In this document: positions 10,968-22,060 of the stretch, piece by piece
How the letters are laid out: each line of letters begins with the position of its first letter
Numbering within the stretch: the stretch's first letter is position 1
Assembly: GCF_028476545.1 (NCBI RefSeq)
Contig: NW_026731784.1
Location: 930,001 to 994,000, forward strand
Source: Physella acuta
Lineage: Eukaryota; Mollusca; Gastropoda; Physidae
Direction: 5' to 3'
DNA length: 64,000 bases
Notes under the pieces: model-generated
The model's database searches: none
Told to the model about the DNA's origin: nothing
What the model saw: the letters and a program-made list of their open reading frames with translations, nothing else
Translations under genes and position numbers: made by a program

Positions 10968-11842
10968 CAGGGGTCGGCAACCTGCGGCTCGCGAGCCGCA
11001 TGCGGCTCTTTTGATGTCAAGGTGCGGCTCTCGAGTTCCATGCACAATGATTAATAATTATATTATTTCATTTTCTAAAGTCATAAAAATATTAAACTGT
11101 AAAGAAAAACAACTTTGAATAGTATTAAAAAACTCATCAGAGGACAGTTAGAATAGGTGAGGTAGAAAGTAAATGGACAGCTGACAGCCGCTTTGGCACC
11201 AGGCTCAGTCCCACAGCCGTGCTGTAGTTAGCCCAGTGTCGACTATTCCGTTCTTGCCACTGCTGAAGTGCCGATTTGTTTCGAATATCGTTTAATGGGG
11301 AATGTTATTTTATTCAAAATGCATCCCTCTGCCGAAGTATTTTAGTTATTAGTATCATAAGGTGGAGCCAGGTACTGGATTGTGGGGAACAAGTAGGGTG
11401 GAAGATAAGCACTGTGAGAGCCGAAGGACAGAAGCGACCGATTCAGTCATCAGACCTATATCTAAGCCAGTTAGTCAGAGTTGAGGGCTGCTTGGCTATG
11501 GCAGACACCTCCTGAGACAGTAGTGTCCGTAAAGAAAGAAAAAACAAAGTTATTTGCTTCTAAAAAGGATTGGGATTGTCCTATAGTTATATTATTTGAT
11601 AACTGACTTAATCATAGCAGAGCTAGCTAAAACACTTTTTTTGTGCGAAACATGTTTTTCTATGAATCAATATTAGTTCATATTTAACGGTATTTATTTC
11701 AAATAAACAATTACATTTATTTACTTAATTCTAATCAAATACCAGAATATTGGAAAAATAATGTTAGTGGCTCTTTAAAAACTGGGAAATTTTGTAAATT
11801 ATAACTTTTGGCTCTTTCGTCTCGAAAGGTTGCCGAGCCCTG
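10968..11842. mobile_element. Non-autonomous hAT transposon
   Basis: The left end CAGGGGTCGGCAACCTGCGG and right end AGGTTGCCGAGCCCTG are inverted repeats. The subterminal text ctcgcgagccgcatgcggct is typical of this widespread hAT group. An exact 8-bp duplication gcttatat lies at 10960-10967 and 11843-11850. The paralogous repeat at 59643-59649 has the single unoccupied site (cttatatgaatgtatta). The interior contains no transposase-like frame; the short ORF near 11276 has no recognisable motif. Confidence 0.95.
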
Positions 11843-11850
11843 GCTTATAT

Positions 11851-12600
11851 GAATCTATTATTGTTAATATATTTTTGTTCTCCCAAGTAGTAACACGCAG
11901 CAGTTTGTTAAGCTGAATAAATTGCTTGTCTTAGAAAAATGTATACATTAAAGTCTATGTTTTCAAATGTTATAACCTGAAACATTTTAAATTCATATTA
12001 GCGTAACTACTAATTTTTAATATTTCTTAACACTTTAAGTAGCTTTGTCAGATAATCCGTACTGTAGCCAATATTTTTTTTAAATATATCTTTCTAAAAC
12101 AGAGTTTCTTCCAGGCATCTCTTCGGGGGGGCCAAGCCCCCCCCCCCCCCCCCCGAAAAATTTTTACCGCCCCCCCGAACGAAATGAAATTTATATATTT
12201 TATATAGAAAATATATACTTTTAACAGTGTCCTCTACCCCGAAGAAAGTTTACCGCCCCCCCCCCCCCCCGAAGATTTCAAGTGCCTCCCCGGAGAAAAA
12301 AGTCTGGAAGAAACACTGTTCTAAAATGTACTAAAACTGATAAGTCAGTAATTTCCTTTGTGTTGTCTCCCTTGTAATGTTTCCCATTGAAAAAAATGGC
12401 TCTTTGGCAGATATATATTTAAATAAAAAACAAAACAACAACACATTTTGTTCCAGACAGTATCTTTACTGATTTAGAACTCTAACCAATACAGTATGAA
12501 ATATTAATTGTAATATTTTAACTGTAAAATGTGTGTATAATGTTTAAATTGCGTTATTAATTACTTTTATTTGGTTTAACTTGTAAAACACCGAAATGCT
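11851..12600 (+). repeat. Dispersed repeat module, interrupted by a MITE
   Basis: Matches 59650-60130 in the same order, and 45700-45960 in inverted orientation. Landmarks are gaataaattgcttgtcttag, gtatacattaaagtc and ttccagacagtatctttact. The matches are broken only by the MITE at 12100-12318. No coding frame is conserved. Confidence 0.75.
12100..12318. mobile_element. hAT-type MITE, 219 bp
   Basis: Inverted ends cagagtttcttccag and ctggaagaaacactg. The exact 8-bp duplication ttctaaaa lies at 12092-12099 and 12319-12326. The interior consists of poly-C tracts around an AT core (ttatatattttatatagaaa). Unoccupied paralogs are at 59899-59906 and, inverted, at 45941-45948. It has no coding capacity and shares its ends with the nested copy at 1572-1749. 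Confidence 0.95.
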
Positions 12601-12649
12601 TAAGGAGTTGTTTTTTTTTTAATTTGTCATACGCCGAAGAAAATTATTT

Positions 12650-12850
12650 CAGGTCCATAAATGACGTCACACTCTTAGTAGGAAAGGGGGGGGGTCCGTA
12701 ATATTGTGACGGTGTGTGATAAGGGGAAGGGGGATTATTTCGTGTTTAAAAAATGTTTTTAATACATTGTAAAAAAAAATAATTAATACACTATATGTTG
12801 ATAGAGTTCAGTCAAGAAATGGGAAAACATCACTGTTTTAAGGAACATTC
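12650..12850 (+). mobile_element. CRE-palindrome MITE, partial copy
   Basis: ggtccataaatgacgtcaca followed by a G-run and ggtccgtaatattgtgacgg matches the left part of the complete copy at 25456-25850. The tail atcactgttttaaggaacattc also occurs, inverted, near 45400-45430. The right end is lost. Confidence 0.65.
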
Positions 12851-12899
12851 GATCGCTTATAGTAGAGTGATCGCTTGCATGATTGTGATGTTTATCATT

Positions 12900-14085
12900 T
12901 ATTAGTTAATAGTTATTAGTCCACACTACTCAACCCAAATCAAAACAAAAAAAGTTACAAGCCAGGTGTTAATTTTACATGCATTTATAAGCCAGATTCG
13001 ATGTGTACATACATATTGTATAAGCCAGGTTACATGTGTACATACATGTATCAGTCAGGTTCTATTGGTACAACTATATTAGCGTATACCCTGTCTCCAC
13101 AGAATAACCAATTACTAATTAATACATTATTTAAAATAATCAGGCTTAAAATGTTGTAATACGAGTTGTGTTTTATTATAATGTTTAAATAAACCATTGG
13201 CCAAATCAAATAATATTCTTTGACACATACACCACACATGTTAGACACGTAATATATAAAACACAAGTTATGCATGACAAGACGTATGCATTTCAAACAT
13301 AATATTTTCACATTCGGGTGCACTAGTTAGAAAACGCTTCAAAATTAAGTGTATGAATAAGAGGTTATCTAAACATGTGGATTACTAACGCGATAAATAT
13401 CATACAGCGTTACATTCAGTGAACATATCCCAATATTAAGTAAATACGCAAGTAATATTGCAACAAAGATAAATGTTTCCAAATGTCTAGTCTTTTCGAA
13501 AACATTTTAAGGGCGATAACTTAAAAATTAACTTCATGATATTTTGATATCATTCATTTTTGTTTCTTTTATAACAAAAAGGGCCAATAATTGCACGCAA
13601 TTAAATTATCAATAAAATATATTGATACTAGCAAACATCATTTATCATTTTATTATATATGTCTTAAAAAGCGGTGAATACATCAATTACTGAAACTGTG
13701 GCAAAGCGTTATACATCTATCAAAGACAACCGATCAGGTCGGTTTCATTGACGCTTCCTGTTCCCCATTGTATTGCTGTAAACAATATCTTCATTCTGTC
13801 AGCTATGGTTTTTAGATTCATTTTATGTGGGGGGGGGGGACATTTTAGTTTGATAGGAAATACATTTTTTGGACTTACACATTTTTTTGTAACTGTACTA
13901 AATGATACTTTCAGTTATGCAAGTACCAGTAAAGTTTGAACACAGTCATCGAATTTAGTCATCTGAATTATGATAAATTAAGATAGCTCCAACGTTTAGT
14001 GAAATAATGAGCTCAATATTTGTTGAGTAGGCCTACTTAATTTCATATACATTTTTTGTTTCTTCTTACATTTTGTAATTGCTGG
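12900..14085 (+). repeat. Dispersed multi-kb repeat, copy B (partial)
   Basis: Collinear with 51560-53500: gttattagtccacac, the repeated acatacatattgtataagcc, ccctgtctccacagaataac, ttaagggcgataacttaaaa, ggcaaagcgttataca and atgatactttcagttatgca. It lacks the 52040-52560 portion. A G-run sits at 13829-13838. The short ORFs in it are not conserved. Confidence 0.8.
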
Positions 14086-14490
14086 AAAGTATTTTTTTGC
14101 CTCGCTTAAGATGGAAAAAAAATTAATCATTACAAAATCTGATTGAGAGAAAAGTTAGACGGATCATTGATATGAACAATGATATGATTCAAAAATGTAG
14201 TGGTAAAATCTAAAGTTATCCCTCAAACGTTAAAGATTTACAGTATCACTGGAAGGTAAATACGTCATACATGTATTTATGTATACTCGTAATGTGTAGG
14301 CCTCGTACAAACTATAAGTGACAATACCATAATCGTTTTGCTAAATCTATCATATATGTATGTGTAAAAAGAGAAATTTAAAAACTAAAACTGTTGTATC
14401 AAAAAGTATATAGTGTGCATTCTATCATATCTCTAAATATCTTCCTAACATAATAAAACGCATTACATAGAAACAAACCAAACAATATAA
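14086..14490 (+). repeat. Segment present inverted at 44850-45212
   Basis: ttaagatggaaaaaaaatta through catagaaacaaacca is found as a reverse complement at about 45212-44850, with small differences. In both places it lies next to PSMD13-like sequence, so the retropseudogene and flank were duplicated together in opposite orientation. Confidence 0.8.
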
Positions 14491-14795
14491 TCAAATTTTC
14501 TATTCAAGTGCTACAACATTCTATGCACCATTAAAATGTAATTTATTTTTAATGAACATATTCAAAATCAAATTCAAACTCAGTATAAAATATAACATAG
14601 GGCCACTACTGCATACATGTTCGTAACTTATGTGGGTCGGCCTAGAAATACATTGTGTGACTGTAGACTCGTGTATGTATTGTAATTAAATACATTATAC
14701 AATAAAGAATTCCAGAATGTTATTGATTTTGTAAATATGTTGTTATAGACAGGGGTGACAGTGGGGATAAGCTCCCACTGTCTCTATACAATCAT
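14491..14795 (+). repeat. Spacer with a palindromic repeat shared with 50650-50727
   Basis: The final part (gtaaatatgttgttatag, then ggggataagctcccactgtc and tatacaatcatatg) recurs at 50665-50727. It contains a hairpin, gacagtggg and cccactgtc around gataagct. The part from 14491 to about 14700 has no recognised content, and the whole block is absent from the inverted paralog. Confidence 0.55.
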
Positions 14796-15453
14796 ATGCC
14801 AGTGAAGAAGTCAAATGTTTTGTGTATGACTGCAATGGGTAAAATGTATCTCAGGAATAAAGAATTCCCTCTAGTGAAGGTCCTAATGGAAAAGTGAGAG
14901 AAGATTTTACAAGATATAGATGGAGTGACCATAGTACATGGACGCTTCTATGAACTAACGAGCAACTTTCAAAAACTAATGGGCAACCATGCTCCGTACT
15001 ATCAAGTGGCCCTTAGATTCTTAGGCTACACACATCTGAAAAACATGCCAAAAGCTGAACAGGCAGATATGGCTTTTAATATTGTTTTAATTAGCAGCTG
15101 TAATAGGCGAGGGTGTATGCAATTCTGGTGAGCTCTTTGCCCATGATATCTTTGCATCCTTGAATGGCACATATAAAGAATGGCTGGTTGATCTTCTGTA
15201 TGCCTTTAACAGCGGAGATATTGACAAATTCATAGGACTGAAGGATAAATGGTCTACTCAGCCGGATCTGAAAGTCAATGAACTTGTAACTAGGAACTAG
15301 ATCAATCTGTTCTGTTTGATGGAGATGATATTCCAAAGGCCAGGAACAAACAGACAACGGACATTTGATAGTATTGTCCAGACTGTCAAAATTAACACAA
15401 ATCTGGTCGAGCTGTTAGTCATGAAAGGAATGCCTGTTATTAACAACCGCTAA
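14796..15453 (+). pseudogene. PSMD13: Retropseudogene of 26S proteasome subunit Rpn9 / PSMD13
   Basis: PSMD13 (Rpn9) is a PCI-domain subunit of the proteasome lid. The first frame reads VLCMTAMGKMYLRNKEF, then IVHGRFYELTSNFQKLMGNH, APYYQVALRFLGYTHLKNMP and KAEQADMAF. The second frame reads GEGVCNSGELFAHDIFASLN, EWLVDLLYAFNSGDIDKF, KWSTQPDLKVNEL, INLFCLMEMIFQRPGTNRQR and NLVELLVMKGM. These follow the family order from roughly residue 115 to 310 of about 376, without introns, so it is a processed copy. It is dead: there is an in-frame TGA at 14895-14897, a frameshift near 15085-15110 and a TAG at 15298-15300. Both the N-terminal third and the last 60 or so residues are missing. No poly-A tail or target duplication was identified. 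Confidence 0.9.
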
Positions 15454-15800
15454 TGATATTCTCAAATAATTTTAAAACATTTTTGCATTTTCTCCTTTAT
15501 TTTACTCTGTGTTTTATATTGCTTTTTTTTTATTAACCATAATAATCGCAATTATACAAGGATAAATAAAGTTAATTTGCTATATCATATGCAAAGAAAC
15601 AAAAGTCACTTATGATTGTTAGTTTAGATATTTTAAAAGAGAAATAATTTAATTTAGTCACTTATCATTTGTTTAAATGCCCGTAAAAATAAATTATAAT
15701 TTAAATGCCTTTTTTTTTTCATTTTGACAAAAAAAAACAATTATTATAAGGGACAGGTGTAATTGTCGATACAATTATTTTGACCAGTATGACTTGTTGG
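15454..15800. other. AT-rich stretch, nothing recognised
   Basis: This stretch follows the retropseudogene. There is no clear poly-A tail, coding frame or repeat partner. Confidence 0.45.
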
Positions 15801-15814
15801 GATTAAAATGCATA

Positions 15815-16085
15815 CCACGTCGTCTTCAATCGACACATAACATGTTGTCTACACTCGACACATAACCTGTTGTCTACACTCGACACATAACCTGTTGTCT
15901 ACACTCGACACATAACCTGTTGTCTACACTCGACACATAACCTAGTTGTCTACACTCGACACATAACCTGTTGTCTACACTCGACACATAACCTTTTGTC
16001 TACACTCGACACATAACATGTTGTCTACACTCGACACATAACCTGCTGTCTACACTCGACACATAACCTGTTGTCTACATTAGAC
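15815..16085. repeat. 25-bp minisatellite, about 11 copies
   Basis: The unit is cgacacataacctgttgtct followed by acact. Substitutions are few (catg, cttt, ctgc) and one copy has an extra a. No coding frame. Confidence 0.95.
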
Positions 16086-17896
16086 ACAAGAAGGAACATG
16101 TTGATGTGAGGGGACATGTTTTACTGTACTTTGTCAAATGTAATTTATTTGATTGCGTGGGGGGGGGGGGGGGGCACATTTAAGTGTGATGAAAAATACA
16201 TTTTTTAGACGGATACATTGCAGTTGTGTTTTACTTTCAACTGTATTAAATGAAACTGTCAGTTATCAAGTACCAGTGAAGTTTGAAGACACCATCAAAT
16301 AGAAATGAATTTAAACTTAGTGACCTTATTTAATCTACACCAGACACACAGACAACATAACAACCATACATACACCGTATTCCCATCTTTACTCAAATCT
16401 ATAGATAAGCCATCGGTTAAAAATATTGACATTCTAAATTATGATTTAGTGAAATATTGAGTGCAATATTTGTGGAGTACACGATTTCATATAGATTGTT
16501 TTGTTTTTTCTTACATTTTGTAATTTATCAAAGGAATAAAATTAACCACACGTACATGAAAACAAAAACATTTAATAACAATTCTTAAATTATTTTATTA
16601 AACTTCAAACTTTGTCTTTCAATTAAATAAAACGTAAATGTAAACACATAATTAAGTAGCGTCTCTTCATTTATTTGACTGAACTAAATCGATGCACCGA
16701 AATAGTTCATTTTATTGTTTAAACCGCAGTTGTTACTTAATTCTCGTTTTTAATCGACAAGTTTTGATCTTTGAGTTTATGACTGTCAGATTTTGAAAAC
16801 AAATTAAATTGTATTAAAATCATTAGCCATCATGTAGAGAATAGTGACACTGGCAGCAATATCATCCAACACTTACTAAAACATATTTTCTCCACATTAT
16901 AAAGGTAGTTGTACACAACCTTAGCCATACATTCCGCCATGTAGTTACCCATTAAATAATTTGCTATTTGTTAAATATCTGCTCTGCTTGTTGGTAGTCG
17001 ATTGTTGAGTCATTTTTTTTTATTTTCTTTTTTTTTACTATCACTTTTTGATACAAATCTAAACTTGCGTATCAGTTGCAATTTCTTTAACTGAAACTAT
17101 TCAAGGGAGATAACAAGATAACACTAAAAAAGTGCATAATAATCGCTATCTAATTCGTCATAAAAAAGAATTAAAACTTTTTAGGAAAATAACGATGTTT
17201 ATAAAATAAACCTACTTTCTATCTTTAAACCCGTAAAGATCGTGAAGCATCATATTAATTTGAATTTTTTTAAGGTATATAATTATATTATTAAAAACAG
17301 TGATCTTTATGCATACATGTTTCTGAAATATTTAAAACATGACGTGCAACGACAATAAAACAAAAATGTAAATGTAAAGTTTGAAAATATTCTTTCCTTA
17401 GGATAAATATTAATCGATACAAAATCAAGGGTCTCATACACACGTTGCCAGGATCGTGGGATATGGTGGTAGGTAAACCGTTCAGTAGATGCTCATTTAG
17501 TAAATGTTGATGTTACATCTGTTACATCGTCACCACCAAGTCGGACAGCTTGCTATTTTTTTTTTAATAAAGTAAACATATAATTCTATACCTAAATTAT
17601 CTTACATTACATTGCTATCGGGTCTTGGTCTACTTATATAATTATACTTTACTGTTGCTGAAATGTGAAGATCAGCCAGTCTACATCTATTATTAGCAAA
17701 TGCTAAATGTTGTTATAAGACTAATATATTCTGACAGACTGAAGTTAAATATAGGCCTACACAAAGCGTGTCGTCCGCGTTATAGAAAGCCGAAGAAATA
17801 TGTTGTAGTTGATGCTGCCATAGTTTCATGGGCGAATATTTATACCAGTTTCCGATAATAGAATCTTCTTTAAAAAAGGGTGTTAGGTTACTGGTA

Positions 17897-18064
17897 TTCG
17901 GGCCTTTGTCGCATTCGGGCATTTGCCGCATTCGGACATGTGTCCATTCGGGCATTTGTCGCATTCGGGCATTTGCCGCATTCGGACATGTGTCCATTCG
18001 GGCATTTGTCGCATTCGGGCATTTGCCGCATTCGGACATGTGTCCATTCGGGCAAGTGTCCATT
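17897..18064. mobile_element. Inserted block of 50-bp repeats flanked by TA
   Basis: Three copies of a 50-bp unit (gcatttgtcgcattcgggca and related ttcggacatgtgtccattcg) interrupt an otherwise shared sequence. The three paralogs near 21820, 40145 and 55150 run straight from ggttactggta into gttaactaaa. TA lies on both sides (17895-17896 and 18065-18066). No inverted ends are evident, so the class is unknown. Confidence 0.6.
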
Positions 18065-18654
18065 TAGTTAACTAAACACCCACAGTGCTGGTTAATGACA
18101 AAGCTAACCCTGTCCCTAACCCCAACCCTAGTCCATAAGCATAACCCTAATTTCTAACCATAAAATTAGTCGAGATTATAATACTACTAACAACCCAACA
18201 CACCGATTTTATTATCAGACATCAGTATCTAAAATCATCCGTTTCATGTAACAACGACAAGTAATGTTATAACAACAAGTGTAAGCATATGCACTATATT
18301 GTATCAAAAGCTGATTAACCCATTAAAGCCCAAAAGAAAACTATATGTAAAAATTACATTTATTTTATTTATAATGACATATTGGGTAGATTAGAACATT
18401 TATTACAAAAGCACAGAGAAATTCACATAGCCAAAAAGGTAAAGGGGTGTACTCAGCTGGTTACACTGGGCAGATTAGGAGTGAAATTGCCCCAGGTCGT
18501 TCAACACAAAGTGTTGTTTTTTTTTTTTGCATTTTTCACATCGCCAGCGGATCCAACTGTGGCAAATAACACAACGAGAGAGAACCCTATTGCAGAGAAC
18601 CCTATGTGCAGGTCATCCAATAGGCGGACCCCGTGTGCTAAGACAGGCACTGGG

Positions 18655-18876
18655 AAACTTTGGGCGCTCAACCACACATGTACGTGGGGCGCCGACACCC
18701 CGATATTTTAACCATGTTAGGCCTATGATAGAAAACTTTGGGCGCTCAACCACACATGTACGTGGGGCGCCGACACCCCAATATTTAAACCATGTTAGGG
18801 CTATGATAGAAAACTTTGGGTGCTCAACCACACATGTACGTGGGGCGCCGACACCCCAATATTTAAACCATGTTCT
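18655..18876. repeat. 78-bp minisatellite, 3 units (copy C)
   Basis: The unit contains actttgggcgctcaaccaca, then tgtacgtggggcgccgacac and cccaatatttaaaccatgtt. Units start 78 bp apart (reference points 18663, 18741, 18819). The same repeat occurs with 3 units at 41473-41706 and 1 unit at 56475-56553, in paralogous places. Confidence 0.95.
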
Positions 18877-19045
18877 TTTAAACATCGATATTTTTCATAA
18901 ATCTTGTCTGAACTCTGTCAAAATAGAGTATTTTAATCAACTCATATTGCAATTTATTAAATCCGTTTTCTAAAACGCGAAATACGTCTAAAATTCGTTT
19001 TCTAACATTGCTTTTTTATAATGCAAAGTGTGACGTCGCATGTAT
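18877..19045 (-). mobile_element. CRE-palindrome MITE, internal fragment, inverted
   Basis: aacatcgatatttttcataa, aacgcgaaatacgtctaaaa, ttcgttttctaacattgctt and tgtgacgtcgcat match the reverse complement of 25560-25700 in the complete copy. It breaks the end of repeat copy C, so it probably inserted there or was joined by rearrangement. Confidence 0.7.
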
Positions 19046-19079
19046 CTCGTAATATAAATTAACAAATTGGCCTAATAAT

Positions 19080-19770
19080 GATAATAATACATTTCGTAGA
19101 ATTTAGATTCTAAATCTAGAAGAATCTAGTCCACGTCTAGATTCTAGATCTACACTTACTGCATAATTTACATTACTAGATTCTAGATCTAAATTACTAC
19201 AGTTCACTACACTCTAGATTCTAGATCTAGTTCTTAAGTTCTACAACAAGACTACACTCTACTTCACTAGATCTAGAATAATCTAGATTCTATATACATT
19301 TATATTGAACATATTTTAGTCTACTTGTCTTAAAGTAAGTAGCCTATTTAATATGCCTAATTTAGTAATTAATTCCTAATTCTTGAGTCTACACTCAACT
19401 ACACTGTAAAATAAAAGAAACTAGACTAGATCTAGAATCTAGATCTCTACTTGAGTCTATACATTAAAACAAAAATCCTGTATGTCGTATGTTATTGTCT
19501 AAGTCGAAATTTTCAAGAGGACTTTTTTTAAGTCATAGATCTAGATCTAGTCTACATCTAAAATTCTAGATCTAGAAATCTAGACTCTAGATCTTGGCTA
19601 TATTTACTAGATCTATATTTATTTTTTAATAATTAAATCTAGGCTTGATTTACGATTGAAATCTTTTATAAATCTCATATTTTATTTAAAAAAAAAATTA
19701 TTATTATTATACTGAGTCTAGTCCTACGTCAAAAAACATGTGTATTCTAGATCTAGATCAATCTATATAA
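19080..19770. repeat. Block dense in TCTAGA / AGATCT palindromes
   Basis: Overlapping tctagat, agatctag and ctagattctagatctag strings occur irregularly and densely over about 700 bp, far above what is seen elsewhere in the window. There is no fixed period and no coding frame. Similar short bits occur at 6880-6900. The function is unknown; it may be a decayed palindromic satellite. Confidence 0.7.
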
Positions 19771-20029
19771 AATATGATATATTTGTGTGTTATTTTTAAA
19801 TTAATTTACTTAAAACAACTCATCGTCGAGTTTGTTTAGATTCAAAAAGCGAAAGTAGATTTCATAACTTAAAAAAAAATATAATATTCTCATTTGGTTT
19901 GAAAAAAAAAACGCTAGCTGGCAACTACCGGAGCGAGAACTTGGTAACTTACTTTTAACAACTTACAAGCCAAATAACTGTCCGCGTCTCTGGCCAGATA
20001 CTTGTAGGATTTTAATTTAATTATAACAT

Positions 20030-20766
20030 AACAGTAGAAATGACGTTGATTACTAACGTGATATATCTGATACAGTGTTGCATTCAGTGAAAATATTCCT
20101 ATATATATTAAGTATATATATTAAGTAGTTACGCAATTAGTTTAGAGTTGTGTAATTTTAAAATTGCAATAAAAATGAATGCTTCCAAAATACTACATGT
20201 CTTATTCCAAAATCAAGTCAAGGGCGATAATTTAAAAATTAACTTTAACAAATATTTATATCATTACATTTTCTTTTTATATACTAAAAAGGGCTGATAG
20301 TTGCCCACATTTAAATTACCTGAATAATTTGTTGATATACTCAAACAGGGTTTTCATTGTACTTTAAAGCTTCTTAAAATATGAGGTGAATAAATTAATT
20401 TTAAAACAGTAGCCAAGCGTTATACATTTTTCAAAGACAACTGATTTGGTCGATATAATATCCCATTACACAATCCATAAATTAGAGGATTTTTTTTTTT
20501 CAACTGTCAGTCAAACAATAAACTTACTGCTCCACAAATGTTTGGTTTTCAAATCTTATTTTGAAGCGAACCAGCATCAATTCCAAATAGCTCAAAGTTA
20601 ATCTCATTTGTTTTTGTGTTGAGAGAATGTACTATGACTATGAACGTCAGAGTACTTTCATTTCTTTTGATTTGCTCAAATCTCTCAGTGAACAGTAGAG
20701 GTTCATTTAGTAAATGTTGTTGTTACATCTGTCACATCGTCACTATCAAGTCGGTCAGCTTGCTAT
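20030..20766 (+). repeat. Dispersed multi-kb repeat, copy F (left part)
   Basis: 20040-20460 matches 13380-13740 and 52570-53040. 20500-20690 matches 58690-58860 (gcgaaccagcatcaa, then tgttgagaga). 20700-20766 matches 17490-17550 (ttcatttagtaaatgttg, cggtcagcttgctat). It is broken at 20767 by an insertion. Confidence 0.75.
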
Positions 20767-21498
20767 CAGGGGCGGAACTACAGTGCCGCCAGACCCCGCA
20801 ATGCGGGGGTGGGGGGGAGGGCGGGCCGTTTAGGGGCCCACAGCCGACCAAAATCAATTTTTTTTTACAGTTAAAAAAAATAATTTTCTTGCATTTTTGA
20901 CTTGATGGTTGTTTTGTAAAAAGAATAGTGTAGCTGCGGTTTGATTATCTTTATTCTATAGACACCAGCCCCAGTCCTCTTTCTCCTACAATCAAACACA
21001 CGCTGTTGTCGGCAAAATTCTTTGAAAATAAATCCAACGCGTGAAAGATAGGCAAACGTTCAAACCACTTCCATGACTTATTTCCCTTTTTTAAATAGTC
21101 AAATATGTGTGCACTTAAGCACCTTTTAATAGATTTGCACTAAACAAATTAAAAAGCAATTTTTTCTCTTAATTGTAATTTTTTTTTAAATGCATAATAA
21201 AGAATGACAAAGCATTAAAAGGAAATGTATTTAAAACTAATAGTATAAATACAAAAAAACATAAAAATAAACATAACGCGAGAAACCATTACACATACAT
21301 AACTTTCATACTTAATATTATGTTTACCGACTAACAGACAGCAAGCATTATAGTTAATATTCATTAAAACAGAGATTTTCGATAGCACTCACAAAAATGA
21401 CATATTGTTGAAACTTGTTTTAATTTTTTTTTTTTTTTTAAAGAGGTATTTCCAATTTTTTTTCTGAAATTCGAACAAGCCTGAAACGAGTATTCTAT
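20767..21498. mobile_element. Insertion with hAT-like left end
   Basis: It interrupts the collinear repeat between gcttgctat and the T-run preceding aagtaaacatataattc. It starts CAGGGGCGGAACTACAGTGC with GC-rich subterminal text (gggccgtttaggggcccaca), like many hAT elements. No matching right end or 8-bp duplication is visible, so the element is probably truncated or rearranged. The T-run at 21500-21530 could reflect retroposition instead. Confidence 0.45.
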
Positions 21499-21519
<21 letters not shown>

Positions 21520-21534
<15 letters not shown>

Positions 21535-22060
21535 AAGTAAACATATAATTCTATACAAAAATTACCTTACATTACATTGCTATCGGGTCTTGATCTACTT
21601 ATATAATTATACGTTACTGTTGCTGAAATCTGAAGATCAGCCAGTCTACATCTATTATTATCAAATCCTAAATGTTGTTATAAGACTAATATAATAATAT
21701 TCTGACAGACTGAAGTTAAATATAGGCCTACACATAGCGTGTCGTCCGAGTTATAGAATATAGGATATTTATACCAGTATCCAATAATAGAATCTTCTTT
21801 AAAAAGGAGTGTTAGGTTACTGGTAGTTAACTAAATACACACATTGCTGGCTAATGTCAATGCTAACCCTGTCACTAACCCTAACCCTAACCCTAGTCCT
21901 ACCATACGAATAACCCTAATTTCTAACAATAACATAAGTCGAGATTATAATACTACTAACAACCCAAAACACTGATTATATTTTCGGACATCAGTATCTA
22001 AAATCATACGTTGCATGTAACCCTAACCCCAACCCTAGTCCTACCATACGAATAACCCTA
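21520..22060 (+). repeat. Dispersed multi-kb repeat, copy F (right part)
   Basis: Collinear with 17570-18250, 39810-40350 and 54830-55330. It includes the telomere-like stretch ctaaccctaaccctaaccct at 21874-21893 and a second short one at 22020-22036 (ccctaaccccaaccctag). Confidence 0.8.

Larger units (their letters stand above)
16140..18876 (+). repeat. Dispersed multi-kb repeat, copy C
   Basis: Collinear with 53120-56550: caagtaccagtgaagtttga, gtagttgtacacaacc, tcagttgcaatttctttaac, acattgctatcgggtcttg, aaattagtcgagattata and aggtcatccaataggcgg. Differences from the other copies are a G-run at 16157-16174, the 50-bp-repeat insertion at 17897-18064, and a different 18250-18600 segment in place of the roughly 1-kb piece seen at 40380-41380 and 55390-56390. 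That segment has an open frame (18382-18711) with no recognisable domain, which I do not call a gene. Confidence 0.8.

Noticed and set aside
18382-18973. Overlapping plus-strand ORFs suggesting a gene
   Set aside because: They run across a T-run and the 78-bp minisatellite and are not conserved in copies D and E; no recognised domain. A ttaaccca-type motif near 18317 recalled piggyBac ends, but no partner end was found.
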